A stretch of 64,000 nt of DNA from Burkholderiales bacterium (lineage in GTDB: Bacteria; Pseudomonadota; Gammaproteobacteria; Burkholderiales; Nitrosomonadaceae): positions 620,001 to 684,000 of the forward strand of contig JACKLR010000002.1 of NCBI GenBank assembly GCA_024235795.1, written 5' to 3'. The notes under the pieces were generated by a model. The model saw only the letters and a program-made list of their open reading frames with translations, ran no database searches and was not told the origin of the DNA. This document shows positions 27,527 to 36,400 of this stretch, piece by piece (positions within the stretch are counted from its first letter, which is position 1; each line of letters begins with the position of its first letter). The translations under genes were made by a program, and so were the position numbers.

Positions 27527-27820
27527 ATGTTTAAAATGGATGCCATACACCCCGTTTCAGATTTTAGCCGCAAACCTGCCGAGCATATCAAACGGTTAAA
27601 AAAGACCGGATTACCTGAAATCTTGACGGTGAACGGTAAAGCTGAAATCGTTATCCAGGATGCCAAAGCCTATGAAAAAATGGTTGAGTTATTAGACTCA
27701 CTGGAAAAAATAGCGCGTGCAGCCAAATCTCATGACGAAGGCAAGGGCATTCCCGCCAATGAGTTCTTTAAGGAATTTGAAAAGAGGCATGGATTAAAGC
27801 GTGATTCGGTACAAGATTAA
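27527..27820 (+). CDS. Phd/YefM-family antitoxin
   Basis: The 97-residue protein has the Phd/YefM fold signature: an N-terminal DNA-binding segment (IHPVSDFSRKPAEHIKRLKK), then LPEILTVNGKAEIVIQDAKA with the YEKMVELLD helix. The C-terminal tail, which would wrap the toxin, is rich in charged residues. An ATG at 27,536 is an alternative start. It overlaps the toxin gene by 20 bases and sits just after a perfect inverted repeat, the standard autoregulated layout. Confidence 0.85.
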   Translation: MFKMDAIHPVSDFSRKPAEHIKRLKKTGLPEILTVNGKAEIVIQDAKAYEKMVELLDSLEKIARAAKSHDEGKGIPANEFFKEFEKRHGLKRDSVQD

Positions 27821-28100
27821 TATCGCGCCAGAAGTAGCAAAAGAAATAGAAGATATTTATCTTTATATTGCCGATGATTCTCCGAATAATGCGGCAAAGT
27901 GGTATTTTGCTATCCACGACAAAATACAAGCACTAACAGATTTCCCTGAGAGCTGTCCTGTCGCATATGAAGACCGGTTCTATGATTTCCAGATACGAAA
28001 TCTTATTTTCGGGAATTACCGCGTCATTTATCGTATACAGAAAGACATTATCCAGATTTTGCATGTCAAGCATACTGCCCAGCAACGAAACCCATTTTAA
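27801..28100 (+). CDS. RelE/ParE-family toxin
   Basis: The 99-residue protein has the RelE/ParE pattern: APEVAKEIEDIYLYIADDSP, a middle LTDFPESCPVAYED, and the strand-rich end IRNLIFGNYRVIYRIQKDII, then LHVKHTAQQR. Family members either cut mRNA on the ribosome or poison gyrase; sequence alone does not decide which. The start is GTG at 27,801, inside the antitoxin gene, indicating translational coupling. The pair may stabilise the surrounding element. Confidence 0.85.
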   Translation: MIRYKINIAPEVAKEIEDIYLYIADDSPNNAAKWYFAIHDKIQALTDFPESCPVAYEDRFYDFQIRNLIFGNYRVIYRIQKDIIQILHVKHTAQQRNPF

Positions 28101-28228
28101 TTGTCAGTAGTGGAATAATTGGCCATATAAACACTACCCTGAATTTGAAACTCGACTCGAAGCTGCTTTTGCCGATGCTATTCGCTGCCACAAGCGGAAT
28201 GATCATTCTTCTGCGGTTTTAAGGGAAA

Positions 28229-28366
28229 ATGCAATATGAAATAAATATTACAAAAAAAGAATACAGACTGTTACTCGATATTCTCTATCTCGGAGATTGG
28301 ATGTTAACGACACATGATGATCGGGAAATATCTGAAAAGTTCTTCGAGGAAATTAGGCAAATTTAA
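28229..28366 (+). CDS. Small 45-residue hypothetical protein
   Basis: A short frame starts at ATG 28,229, preceded by AAGGGAAA, and encodes MQYEINITKKEYRLLLDILY and then LGDWMLTTHDDREI up to a stop at 28,366. It resembles the N-terminus of a family of roughly 100-residue hypothetical proteins of unknown role that open with a similar EYRxLLDxxYLxDW segment. It could be truncated. An open frame without a good start (about 28,109-28,237) precedes and overlaps it and may be part of a decayed partner. Confidence 0.4.
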   Translation: MQYEINITKKEYRLLLDILYLGDWMLTTHDDREISEKFFEEIRQI

Positions 28367-28514
28367 ACGATATGGCACGAGCGGTCATGTGCAAGGCAAT
28401 TGCAAATTCTGCGCCAGAATTTAGCATCTTTTTTAAAGGGTAATTTCTCGGGTATGGATTTTCCCAGATTTTATCGGATTTTTTTGCGCTGGTATAAAAT
28501 TCACCAGTACTCTT

Positions 28515-28880
28515 TCAACTTGATATTGCCGGATAGAGCTGTTTGAGTTTTATCCGTGCATCCTCAGTCGTAAATTGCCATTCTACTGTCGCAGTAGATC
28601 GGTTTCTTGTTGCCGTCCATGCGTCAACTTCTCTGCGCACGGTTTCCATGTCAGCTAACCGGCGATTAAGACACTGCCGTGACAATACGCTGAATTCGCA
28701 TTCGGCCATTTTCAGCCAACTACCATGCTTTGGGGTATATATAAATTCCAATTTTTCCATCAGTCTGCGCGCGATCTCTGGCTCAAAGGCTTTATACAGC
28801 GATGTCCTTGTGTGTATTCAGATTATCCATGCAAGTGTGATCTTCTTGGTATCCGGAAAATCCCGTTCCCGCCAGCTAAA
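28515..28880 (-). pseudogene. IS630-family transposase remnant (different subgroup)
   Basis: The last 81 codons are intact (EFIYTPKHGSWLKMAECEFS, then VLSRQCLNRRLADMETVRRE) and match the C-terminal DDE end of IS630-type transposases, including the catalytic-Glu region. Upstream the protein continues in other frames as MDNLNTHK and TSLYKAFEPEIARRL, so at least two frameshifts are present. The N-terminus is missing. It differs clearly from the intact IS630 transposase at 24,541-25,575, so it comes from an older, separate insertion. Confidence 0.8.
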
Positions 28881-28883
28881 GTC

Positions 28884-28939
28884 AAGTACAAATATCTGAT
28901 TTGGTCGCCTGTAAAGCAAGCAAAAGAGTGTCTCAGTAA
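28884..28939 (+). pseudogene. Second partial copy of the excisionase-like gene 3' end
   Basis: This stretch is nearly identical to 25,714-25,768. Both contain ATATCTGATTTGGTCGCCTG followed by a very similar AAAG(A/C)AAGCAAAAGAGTGT. In the frame starting CAA ATA TCT it reads QISDLVACKASKRVSQ and stops. One A is missing relative to the other copy, shifting the upstream frame. The similarity seems to run on into GGGTTTA downstream. It is a fragment abutting the dead IS630 remnant, with no start. Confidence 0.65.
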
Positions 28940-29025
28940 GGGTTTACCAAATTGTTGCATTGTAACCCCGGCGTAACCCCAAAAATAAAAATGGCTTGCG
29001 GGAAAATTACAACCTATTGATCTAT

Positions 29026-29070
29026 TGGTGCTGTTGCGCGGAATCGAACCGCGGACCTACTGATTACGAA
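29026..29070 (-). tRNA. tRNA-Thr (CGT) 3' half, probable attachment-site fragment
   Basis: On the minus strand the sequence runs from the anticodon loop (TTCGTAA, anticodon CGT) through the 3' anticodon strand TCAGT to a full T arm (CGCGG, TTCGATT, CCGCG). It ends with the acceptor strand and CCA. Upstream of the loop (higher coordinates) there is no pairing 5' anticodon strand, D arm or acceptor strand. This is the usual footprint of tRNA-targeting integrases, whose crossover lies in the anticodon loop. The 293 bases from 29,071 to 29,363 hold no convincing gene. Confidence 0.75.
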
Positions 29071-29363
29071 GCATGTCTGCAAATTCTAGTTATTTATAAA
29101 TCAAATACTTACAACGCTTGCCGCAGTCTTAATCAGTCTCACACAACCCTAATCAATGGTATCTCAGTGGCAGTCTGGCACAAATTTGACACAGGCAATT
29201 TGAGAGTGTCTTGTATCACTCATCCTCTAAAACGTATGTAGCTGGAATATATACAGGTATAAAATAAATTCTGAGATTTACATACATGAGGCAATTAATT
29301 CTTTAGCTTGACAGCATTTTTTGCAGTGTTTTGAGCCACCGTACTAATTTGCTGACTTATGTT

Positions 29364-29588
29364 CTAATTCTTGGTAAGTTCTTTTGATGCCTGCGCTTCT
29401 TTCATCAATGACAGTAATGCCTTATTTACAGCTTCTTCGCTTGGAAATGCCTTGGCTACTTCCGGATCAAGTAGAACTATATTATGTGCTTCAGCATATG
29501 CCGTGGCATACTTACCACGAACGCCTTTCCCCAGATCTTCACGTTTATATTCAGATCTCATTTCATCCTTTACCTTAGCCTTCTTCAT
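29364..29588 (-). CDS. Small antitoxin-like protein paired with BrnT
   Basis: The 74-residue product contains MRSEYKREDLGKGVRGKYAT, AHNIVLLDPEVAKAFPSEEA and VNKALLSLM, a pattern common in the second gene of BrnT-type toxin-antitoxin operons. It overlaps brnT by 14 bases and lies downstream of it, in the brnT-brnA order. It differs from classic BrnA, which has an RHH domain, so antitoxin function is inferred from family resemblance and pairing. Confidence 0.7.
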   Translation of the reverse strand: MKKAKVKDEMRSEYKREDLGKGVRGKYATAYAEAHNIVLLDPEVAKAFPSEEAVNKALLSLMKEAQASKELTKN

Positions 29589-29847
29589 AAATTTTTTTCT
29601 CTTGTTTTGTCATTAGACGTGCGCTGATGATTCGTATCGTTGTATCCAGTTCAGTATGAGACACTACAACATACTTCCCAGTTCGTGTTAAACCAAAAGT
29701 CAGCAACCGATGCTCATCTATGGAATGATCTGGATCATTGAAGGTTAACGCTAACTTGTCACCAAACACCGTAGCTGCCTCTTGAAACGATACGTCATGT
29801 TTCTTGAGATTAATTTCAGCCTTGTTCTTATTCCATTCAAAATCCAC
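29575..29847 (-). CDS. brnT: BrnT-family toxin
   Basis: BrnT toxins are small RelE-like ribonucleases. The 90-residue protein shows the family pattern: FEWNKNKAEINLKKHDVSFQ, EAATVFGD, DEHRLLTFGLTRTGKYVVVS and IRIISARLMTKQEKKIYEEG. Start and stop are clean and the partner overlaps the 3' end. It could stabilise the neighbouring element or act in defence; the sequence does not tell which. Confidence 0.85.
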   Translation of the reverse strand: MDFEWNKNKAEINLKKHDVSFQEAATVFGDKLALTFNDPDHSIDEHRLLTFGLTRTGKYVVVSHTELDTTIRIISARLMTKQEKKIYEEG

Positions 29848-29864
29848 AAAAAATTAACTTCCCG

Positions 29865-30028
29865 CGCTTGAATGATTGCCTAACATCGCAAATAAATCAT
29901 ATATCGTAACGTTGACGATCGCATAGGTACTTAGCTTGCTGTGAAACGCTTGAATGATTGCCTAACATCGCAAATAAATCATATATCGTAACGTTGACGA
30001 TCGCATAGGTACTTAGCTTGCTGTGAAA
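29865..30028. repeat. Perfect 82-bp tandem duplication
   Basis: An 82-base unit starting CGCTTGAATGATTGCC is present twice back to back (29,865-29,946 and 29,947-30,028) with no mismatch seen. It lies in the noncoding interval between brnT and the Mrr-like nuclease gene. Each unit contains ATCGTAACGTTGACGAT, an imperfect palindrome around AACGTT. Perfect identity suggests a recent slippage event or a maintained protein-binding iteron; no coding function is apparent. Confidence 0.9.
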
Positions 30029-30134
30029 CAATGAATAAAAAGTAGAATTAGAATAGCAAGTTCAGTTCCTAAAATCAAAAAGTGAAAGTTAATTCTTTTG
30101 AATGAGGAAGTTCTCAGAATGTTTTTATCTTATT

Positions 30135-31007
30135 TCAGTTTATGATCCGGATACCTCGACATATTGGAAAACTGGAACATCCCCAGAATCTGCTTCCGGC
30201 ATTTGCGCCTTTCTTGGCTATTCGTTTTACCATCGACTGTCCACATTTTGGGCAATCCGGTACAGTCGTTGATATTTCAGTTTCAGGCAAAGTTTTCAAA
30301 GAAGCCATCAGTTTATTAGCAGTCTGGTTCGAGTTATCCTTGGTGATTTTTTCAATCATAGCTGTAAGCCTGACACCATCAATTAAATCGATATTTTGCC
30401 CTTTAGCGAAAGATTGTGCTTCAGCTGTAAAAATACCGGACGTTACCACAAATCCGCCCGTAGCGCCTTTTGTTACCATTACTCCGAGCAGTTCGCGCAC
30501 GACGTTAACTGAAACTTTATACGCACGCCACTGCTTACATTGTACGAGAAACAATTCATTGTCTTTTTTAAGTATTAAATCGATGCCGCCGTCTGCACCG
30601 CCGCCGCCTGTTTCAACAACCGAATAACTTTGCATTCGAAAAATCTCACCAACAAGCAACTCAAAATCTTTCCAATCCATTTCGCGAAGCATATTGCCGG
30701 AAGTATCATGAGTAACCGTTTTGACAAGGTTTTTTCGCTTGCTTCGTCCGAAGAAAGATGCCAGGGCGCCGATAAAAAACAGGGCTGGTAGAATATATTG
30801 TCCGTAGTAGGCAAGACTTTTTCCTACCTGATCGATAACCATATGACCTGCCTGGCCAAGAACAACATTGTTTGTGGATACTTCAAGTGTCGCATAGTGA
30901 TGTAGAGCAACATAAGCGGTAGCTGCAAGAGTTACGCCTATCCACCAGGGCAATGCTGCAGTTATGGTTAATATATCGTCGACAAGGCCGGTTTTTCTTC
31001 TTCCCAT
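30135..31007 (-). CDS. Membrane-anchored Mrr-like restriction endonuclease with zinc ribbon
   Basis: The 290-residue protein has two predicted membrane helices (residues about 12-35 and 66-86) and then an Mrr_cat-type PD-(D/E)XK nuclease. E121 lies in LLVGEIF, D139/D143 in GADGGIDL and Q156-x-K158 in LVQCKQW. A C-terminal topoisomerase-like zinc ribbon follows (CPKCGQ to GCSSFPICRG). Mrr-family enzymes cut modified or foreign DNA. The gene starts 8 bases after the HEPN/OST-HTH gene and is probably co-transcribed with it, reading away from BREX. Target and trigger are unknown. Confidence 0.85.
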   Translation of the reverse strand: MGRRKTGLVDDILTITAALPWWIGVTLAATAYVALHHYATLEVSTNNVVLGQAGHMVIDQVGKSLAYYGQYILPALFFIGALASFFGRSKRKNLVKTVTHDTSGNMLREMDWKDFELLVGEIFRMQSYSVVETGGGGADGGIDLILKKDNELFLVQCKQWRAYKVSVNVVRELLGVMVTKGATGGFVVTSGIFTAEAQSFAKGQNIDLIDGVRLTAMIEKITKDNSNQTANKLMASLKTLPETEISTTVPDCPKCGQSMVKRIAKKGANAGSRFWGCSSFPICRGIRIIN

Positions 31008-31015
31008 AATTTTAT

Positions 31016-31975
31016 CTATTCTGTTGTGTTGGAATCATTAATCGAGTTATTTGAAGAATTAATCTCAGTGATTAATTGAATTCGTCTGGTTTGTCCAGAC
31101 TCATTGTGAGATTGATGAAGATTGATATCCCGTAATCGATAAAATGTCCGGAACCTTCCATTCGGTAATGGTTCGTCGAAAATTTCAAAATATTCGGACG
31201 CCATCAGTAGCTTCTTGAAAGAGCGATATCCATACCTTGTTTTCATATTGGCAACATCATCAGGAGCATTTTTATGCGCCAGTCTTCCGGCATAAGCCAG
31301 ACAGACCCAACCATCAGCACCGGCATTTCTGCTTGCGATATCGCAAAATAAATTAACCAATGGACTTATCTGTAACCACATCAACTCGAATTGCTGACTC
31401 AACTCCTTTGAAGCCCATAAGTTGGCATGCATTTGCATTGCCCGCTTGAAATTTTCATAGACTGATTTCAAATGTTCTTGAGAATCAGGACGCCAGTAAG
31501 GCAGAAAATTGTGAACTAGCTCATTACGTTCCTCACGGACCATTTCATAGGATTGACACTGACGCTTATAAAAATCATCATCACCGATGGTTTTGAAACA
31601 AGAAGAAATCCAGGGTTTGTGCAAATCTGACGGTCCTTGCTGTTCTTCATCAGGGTTCGATAAAATTTCATCCTTATACCTCTGAAAAAGCTGCCCCAGC
31701 ATATCTTTCTGAATCCCGTTGACACGGTTTTCTTTGTTATTTGCCAGTTCATGGACATACCCCTGTACGCACGAATTACCCAGAATTCTTTTCAGCATAT
31801 ATTCAATCTGCTGGAAAATCAGCAGATTCCTACCGATTTTTCGTAACACTTCAGTTTCTAGGTTTTGTGGTGCGGTTTGTTGATCTGAGTCCATTTTCCG
31901 GGAGTTTCGTTGTTCTAACATCTCATTAATGACGGCATCTAACCATTTGAAATTAGGTTTTACCTGGTTAACCAA
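31016..31975 (-). CDS. HEPN-like and OST-HTH (LOTUS) domain protein
   Basis: This 319-residue protein is not a named family I recognise. Residues about 40-210 are helical and contain VREERNELVHNF, which has the R-x4-H motif (R150, H155) of HEPN ribonucleases. Residues about 221-285 (DGWVCLAYAGRLAH, YGYRSFKKLLMASEYFEIFD, FYRLRD) match the OST-HTH/LOTUS RNA-binding fold. A start at TTG 31,975 or ATG 31,921 is possible; neither has a strong ribosome site. It heads an operon with the Mrr-like nuclease, divergent from brxA. A role as a nucleic-acid-sensing defence protein is inference. Confidence 0.6.
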   Translation of the reverse strand: MVNQVKPNFKWLDAVINEMLEQRNSRKMDSDQQTAPQNLETEVLRKIGRNLLIFQQIEYMLKRILGNSCVQGYVHELANNKENRVNGIQKDMLGQLFQRYKDEILSNPDEEQQGPSDLHKPWISSCFKTIGDDDFYKRQCQSYEMVREERNELVHNFLPYWRPDSQEHLKSVYENFKRAMQMHANLWASKELSQQFELMWLQISPLVNLFCDIASRNAGADGWVCLAYAGRLAHKNAPDDVANMKTRYGYRSFKKLLMASEYFEIFDEPLPNGRFRTFYRLRDINLHQSHNESGQTRRIQLITEINSSNNSINDSNTTE

Positions 31976-32183
31976 TCAAGGAATTTGATAAATAAAACAG
32001 CTTTTTTGAGTTAATAAAGAAACAAATACTTAGCCCTGTGTCGTTTCGAGTTCTACAGATCATTCTGAACCGGATATAATTGTTAAATTTATCGGTTGCT
32101 GATCAATGGTTGTAAGAAGACCAGCTAAAGAAACACCCTTGTAAGCTTTAGAGGACTAAACAAGCGAAACACCGTTAAGATCA

Positions 32184-32837
32184 ATGGTTCGGTCAAGCAT
32201 ACAAAAGGATTCCAGATCACGAATGAGTCGCGATAGATACATCATGTCTTTTACAACCGGTGGGCTATTTCACCGCGAATCAGCGAAGCTGGCCGGATTG
32301 TATCTTGAGTTCAGAGATTGGATCGTGGTACGAAATAAAGTAATTGATGAAAACCTTTTACAAGCCAGAACACTAAATACCCAGAAGCGGATATGCCGCG
32401 AGGTTATCGCGCGCTTAAAAACATTCAGCATTGAAGAATTGAGGTTTTTGATCGATGCCAGTCGTCAAGAGCAGAGCTATCTGCTTTGGATCGCAGTATG
32501 TCGTCGATACAAATTTATTGCAGATTTTGCAATAGAAGTCCTTCGAGAACGTTTTATTACTTTGAAAACTGATCTGAACCACAAAGATTTTGATTCTTTT
32601 CTAAACAGAAAATCAGAATGGCATACAGAGCTTGATGAAATTCGCCCAACGACAAGAAAAAAATTGCGACAGGTTTTGTTCAAAATGCTACACGAAGCTG
32701 ACCTGCTAACAGCCAACAACATGATAAATACCACCATGCTCACTCCAAAGTTAATTGACTTGGTAGTTCGCACTAACCGCCGGGATTTACTCTACTTCCC
32801 AATATTTGAATCAGACTTAAAGAGAATAGCGCAGTGA
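32184..32837 (+). CDS. brxA: BREX protein BrxA (DUF1819)
   Basis: BrxA is a small DNA-binding, NusB-like protein of type I BREX, a system that methylates host DNA and blocks phage replication. The 217-residue product has the conserved opening YIMSFTTGGLFHRESAKLAG, then RTLNTQKRICREVIARLKTF and QEQSYLLWIAVCRRYKFIAD. The start could be ATG 32,184 or ATG 32,223 (MSRDRYIMSF), the latter closer to family starts. It is the first gene of the locus, and the brxB GTG overlaps its stop. Confidence 0.93.
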   Translation: MVRSSIQKDSRSRMSRDRYIMSFTTGGLFHRESAKLAGLYLEFRDWIVVRNKVIDENLLQARTLNTQKRICREVIARLKTFSIEELRFLIDASRQEQSYLLWIAVCRRYKFIADFAIEVLRERFITLKTDLNHKDFDSFLNRKSEWHTELDEIRPTTRKKLRQVLFKMLHEADLLTANNMINTTMLTPKLIDLVVRTNRRDLLYFPIFESDLKRIAQ

Positions 32838-33445
32838 AATCGGATATCGCCAGAATGCCAATACAAGACAGATTTCAGCATCTCTTTGCCGTAATCTCGG
32901 GTCAGCGTTTCATCAACAAACAAGGTCTCGGTAACGAAATTCCATTCTTCATTTGTCCTTTCAAACCGGAAGAAGCCGTTGAAATGGAGCGACTCCGGCG
33001 TCAACTGGTCAATCGTCTAGGGCAAGCTGGCATCAGGATTCTGGAAATCAATCTGTATGATCTTTCTATAGAAATTCTCAAGGAACGTGATATCTGGAAT
33101 CAGATTCTTGAGATGGAGGAATCGGTTTCCAAGGAACAGCTTAAAGAACTGCTGCAAGGCGTATTGGACCCTGAAGCGCATCTTGTTCCGGCTATCGCGA
33201 CCAAGCTGGATAACACGGATTTCGAGGTTCTTTTTCTGTCCGGTGTTGGCGAGGTGTTCCCCTATATCCGTTCACACAATGTTTTGAATAATTTGCAAAG
33301 TACGGCAAAGGAAAAACCGACTGTCATGTTTTTTCCGGGAGCTTACACCCACTCTCAGGAAGCAGGTGCGTCGCTCGATCTATTCGGAAGACTGCATGAC
33401 GACAAGTATTACCGGGCATTCAATATTTTTCACTGTGAAGCATAA
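32834..33445 (+). CDS. brxB: BREX protein BrxB (DUF1788)
   Basis: BrxB is a core type I BREX component of unclear biochemistry that is required for both methylation and defence. The 203-residue product contains the family's C-terminal segment VMFFPGAYTHSQEAGASLDL, then FGRLHDDKYYRAFNI, and FLSGVGEVFPYIRSHNVL. The start is GTG at 32,834, overlapping the brxA stop (GTGA), so the two genes are translationally coupled. Confidence 0.93.
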   Translation: MKSDIARMPIQDRFQHLFAVISGQRFINKQGLGNEIPFFICPFKPEEAVEMERLRRQLVNRLGQAGIRILEINLYDLSIEILKERDIWNQILEMEESVSKEQLKELLQGVLDPEAHLVPAIATKLDNTDFEVLFLSGVGEVFPYIRSHNVLNNLQSTAKEKPTVMFFPGAYTHSQEAGASLDLFGRLHDDKYYRAFNIFHCEA

Positions 33446-33455
33446 ACAAGGATAG

Positions 33456-36400
33456 ATGATGACGCTCAAGACCATCTTTAAAAAACCAGTTGATCGCCCG
33501 ATTGAAGGCGTCATTAAAGCTGACGATGAAGCCAGCCTTCGCATCGAGATTGAAGAATACGTACTGACAAACGAAGTCGAGAAGCGGCTTGAATCTTTCC
33601 TGGATGCTTACAACAGCTACGAAGGAGCCAATGGCGTTTGGGTTTCCGGCTTCTTTGGATCAGGTAAATCTCATCTGTTGAAAATGTTGGCGCTGTTACT
33701 TGAAAACCGGCAAATAGACGGAGCCTCGGCTCTTGACCTGTTCCTGCCCAAATGTGGTGATAACGAAATCCTGCGTGGTGATCTCAAGCGAGCGGTCGCC
33801 ATTTCGTCGAAAAGTATCCTGTTCAACATCGACCAGAAAGCAGATGTGATCAGCAAGACCCAAATCGACGCACTTCTTGCGGTCTTCGTCAAAGTTTTCG
33901 ATGAAATGTGTGGATACTACGGCAAGCAGGGGCACATCGCCCAGTTTGAGCGTGACCTCGATAGTCGTGGCCACTATGAACAGTTTAAATCGGCGTATGA
34001 GTCTACAGCTGGCAAAACCTGGCAGAAAGGACGCGAACAGGCGCTGCTCGAAGCAAAAAATATTGCCAAAGCCTATGCACAGGCAACCGGTGGTGACGAA
34101 GCATCCGCAATGGGGATACTCGATAAATACCGCAACCAATACCGTGTCTCCATCGAAGATTTTGCCGAACAGGTACATGCATATATCGAGCGGCAATCCT
34201 CCGATTTCCGTTTGAATTTCTTTGTCGATGAAGTGGGTCAGTACATCGCTGAAAACGTCAAGCTGATGACCAATCTCCAAACCATCGCCGAAAGTCTGGC
34301 CACCAAATGCCGTGGGCGTGCATGGATCATCGTGACCGCTCAGGAAGACATGGGATCGGTTGTTGGTGAAATGGGTAAACAGCAAGGCAACGATTTTTCG
34401 AAAATACAGGCACGGTTTGCCAATCGCATGAAGCTGACCAGCGCTGATGTGGCTGAAGTTATCCAGAAACGGCTACTCATGAAAACCGAAGAAGGCGCTC
34501 AATGGCTTTCAGACATTTATCATGCACAGTCCAACAATTTTAAGACCCTGTTTGATTTTGCCGACGGCTCGCAAACCTACCGGAATTTTCAGGATCGGGA
34601 ACATTTTATTCACAGTTATCCGTTCATCCCGTACCAGTTCGCGCTGTTCCAATCGGCCATTCAAAATCTGTCGCAGCATAATGCTTTTGAGGGCAAACAC
34701 AGCTCGGTGGGCGAACGTTCCATGCTGGGCGTGTTTCAACAGGTAGCGATTCAGATCGGGGAGCATAATATCGGCCAGCTCGCGACTTTCGATCTGATGT
34801 TCGAAGGCATTCGCACTGCGCTGAAATCCAACATCCAACGAGCCATCATCCAGGCAGAAAACCATCTTGATGGTCCCTTTGCAATCCAGCTGTTGAAAAC
34901 GTTGTTCTTGGTCAAATACGTCAAGGAATTCAAACCAACCGTCCGGAATCTTTGTATCCTGATGCTGGATGGTTTCAATCAGGAATTGCCCGCGCTAAAA
35001 AAACAGATTGAAGAAGCCCTCAATCTTCTGGAACAGCAAACCTATGTGCAGCGCAATGGAGAACTCTATGAATACCTCACCGACGAAGAAAAAGACGTCG
35101 AACAGGAAATCAAGAATACCGAGATAGAATCATCAGATGTTGCTACCGAGCTTGAAAATATTGTCTTCGACCACGTTATCAAGCATCGGAAGATTCGTTA
35201 CGATGAGAACGGGCAGGATTATCCGTTCTCCAGAAAACTCGATGACCGTTTGTACGGACGGGAGTATGAGTTGGCCATCCATGTCGTCAGTCCCTTCCAT
35301 GAGCATGCTGAAAACGAGCAGATGCTGCGTACAAATTCGACCTACAAAGCTGATGAATTATTTGTAATCCTGCCTGCTGACGAGCGATTGATGCGCGACC
35401 TGTTAATGTACAAGCGGACCGAGAAATACATTCGACAGAACATCTCGATGACACAACAGGAAGCGGTGAAACGCATTCTGTCAGATAAAGGTTCTCAGAA
35501 TCGGGAGCGGTATGACGAACTACAGCAGCGCATCCAGAATCTGATGGGCAAGGCCAGGTTGTTCGTGGCAGGAAACGTCATCGAAATCGGCTCTGAAGAT
35601 GCACAGAATCGAGCGATACGCGGATTTCACGATCTCATCTCGCGCGCCTATCCTAATCTTCGCATGCTGCGTGGCATCACCTATACCGAAAACGATATCG
35701 CCCAGCGCCTTCAACAATCACAGCAAGGATTATTTGGCAACGACGCCACCACACTGGCCGAGTCCGAGCAGGAGCTGTTGGCGTTCATTCAGAGCAATAA
35801 CCGGGGTGGCGTGCGTACCACGCTGAAAAACTTGCTGGAAAAATTCGAGCGCAAACCCTATGGATGGTATTACGCCGCTGTGCTTTGCACGCTGGCGAAC
35901 CTGTGTGCCCGAGGAAAAATCGAAGTTCGTGTTGATGGAAACTTGCTGGAAGAAAATGAACTAGAACGGACGCTGCGCAACACGCATGGCCACGGCAATG
36001 TGGTGCTGGAACCCCAGGTAGAATTTACCGCATCACAGGTTCGATCCCTTAAAGAATTTTATGAGGACTTCTTCGATGCCCCACCCAATGCCGGTGAAGC
36101 CAAAGCACTTGGCAAGGAAACGGGCATTGCGTTTCAGGAACTGATACACCAACTTACTCCACTGGTTGCACAATCATCCCAATACCCTTTCCTGAATGCG
36201 CTGACACCGGCAACCAAGAAACTGAAGGAATGTACTGGCAAGCCTTACACCTGGTATATGACCGAGCTTGGTAATCAGGAAGATGAATTGCTTAAAATCA
36301 AGGAAAGCGTTATAGACCCTATCCGCAAGTTCATGAGTGGTCCGCAAAAAGATATTTATGCCCAAGCCAGGGATTTCATGCGCATCCAGGAACCCAATTT

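Noticed and set aside
28996..29241. Open frame of 81 codons containing CAESNRGPTDYE
   Set aside because: It is the reverse reading of the tRNA-Thr 3' half, a common false protein; no ribosome site or family support.
29865..30028. Tandem repeat as a CRISPR array
   Set aside because: Two 82-base units abut directly with no spacers and no cas genes nearby.
33696..34385. 229-codon minus-strand frame inside brxC
   Set aside because: It lies wholly within the strongly supported brxC gene on the other strand and resembles no protein; a shadow of codon bias.
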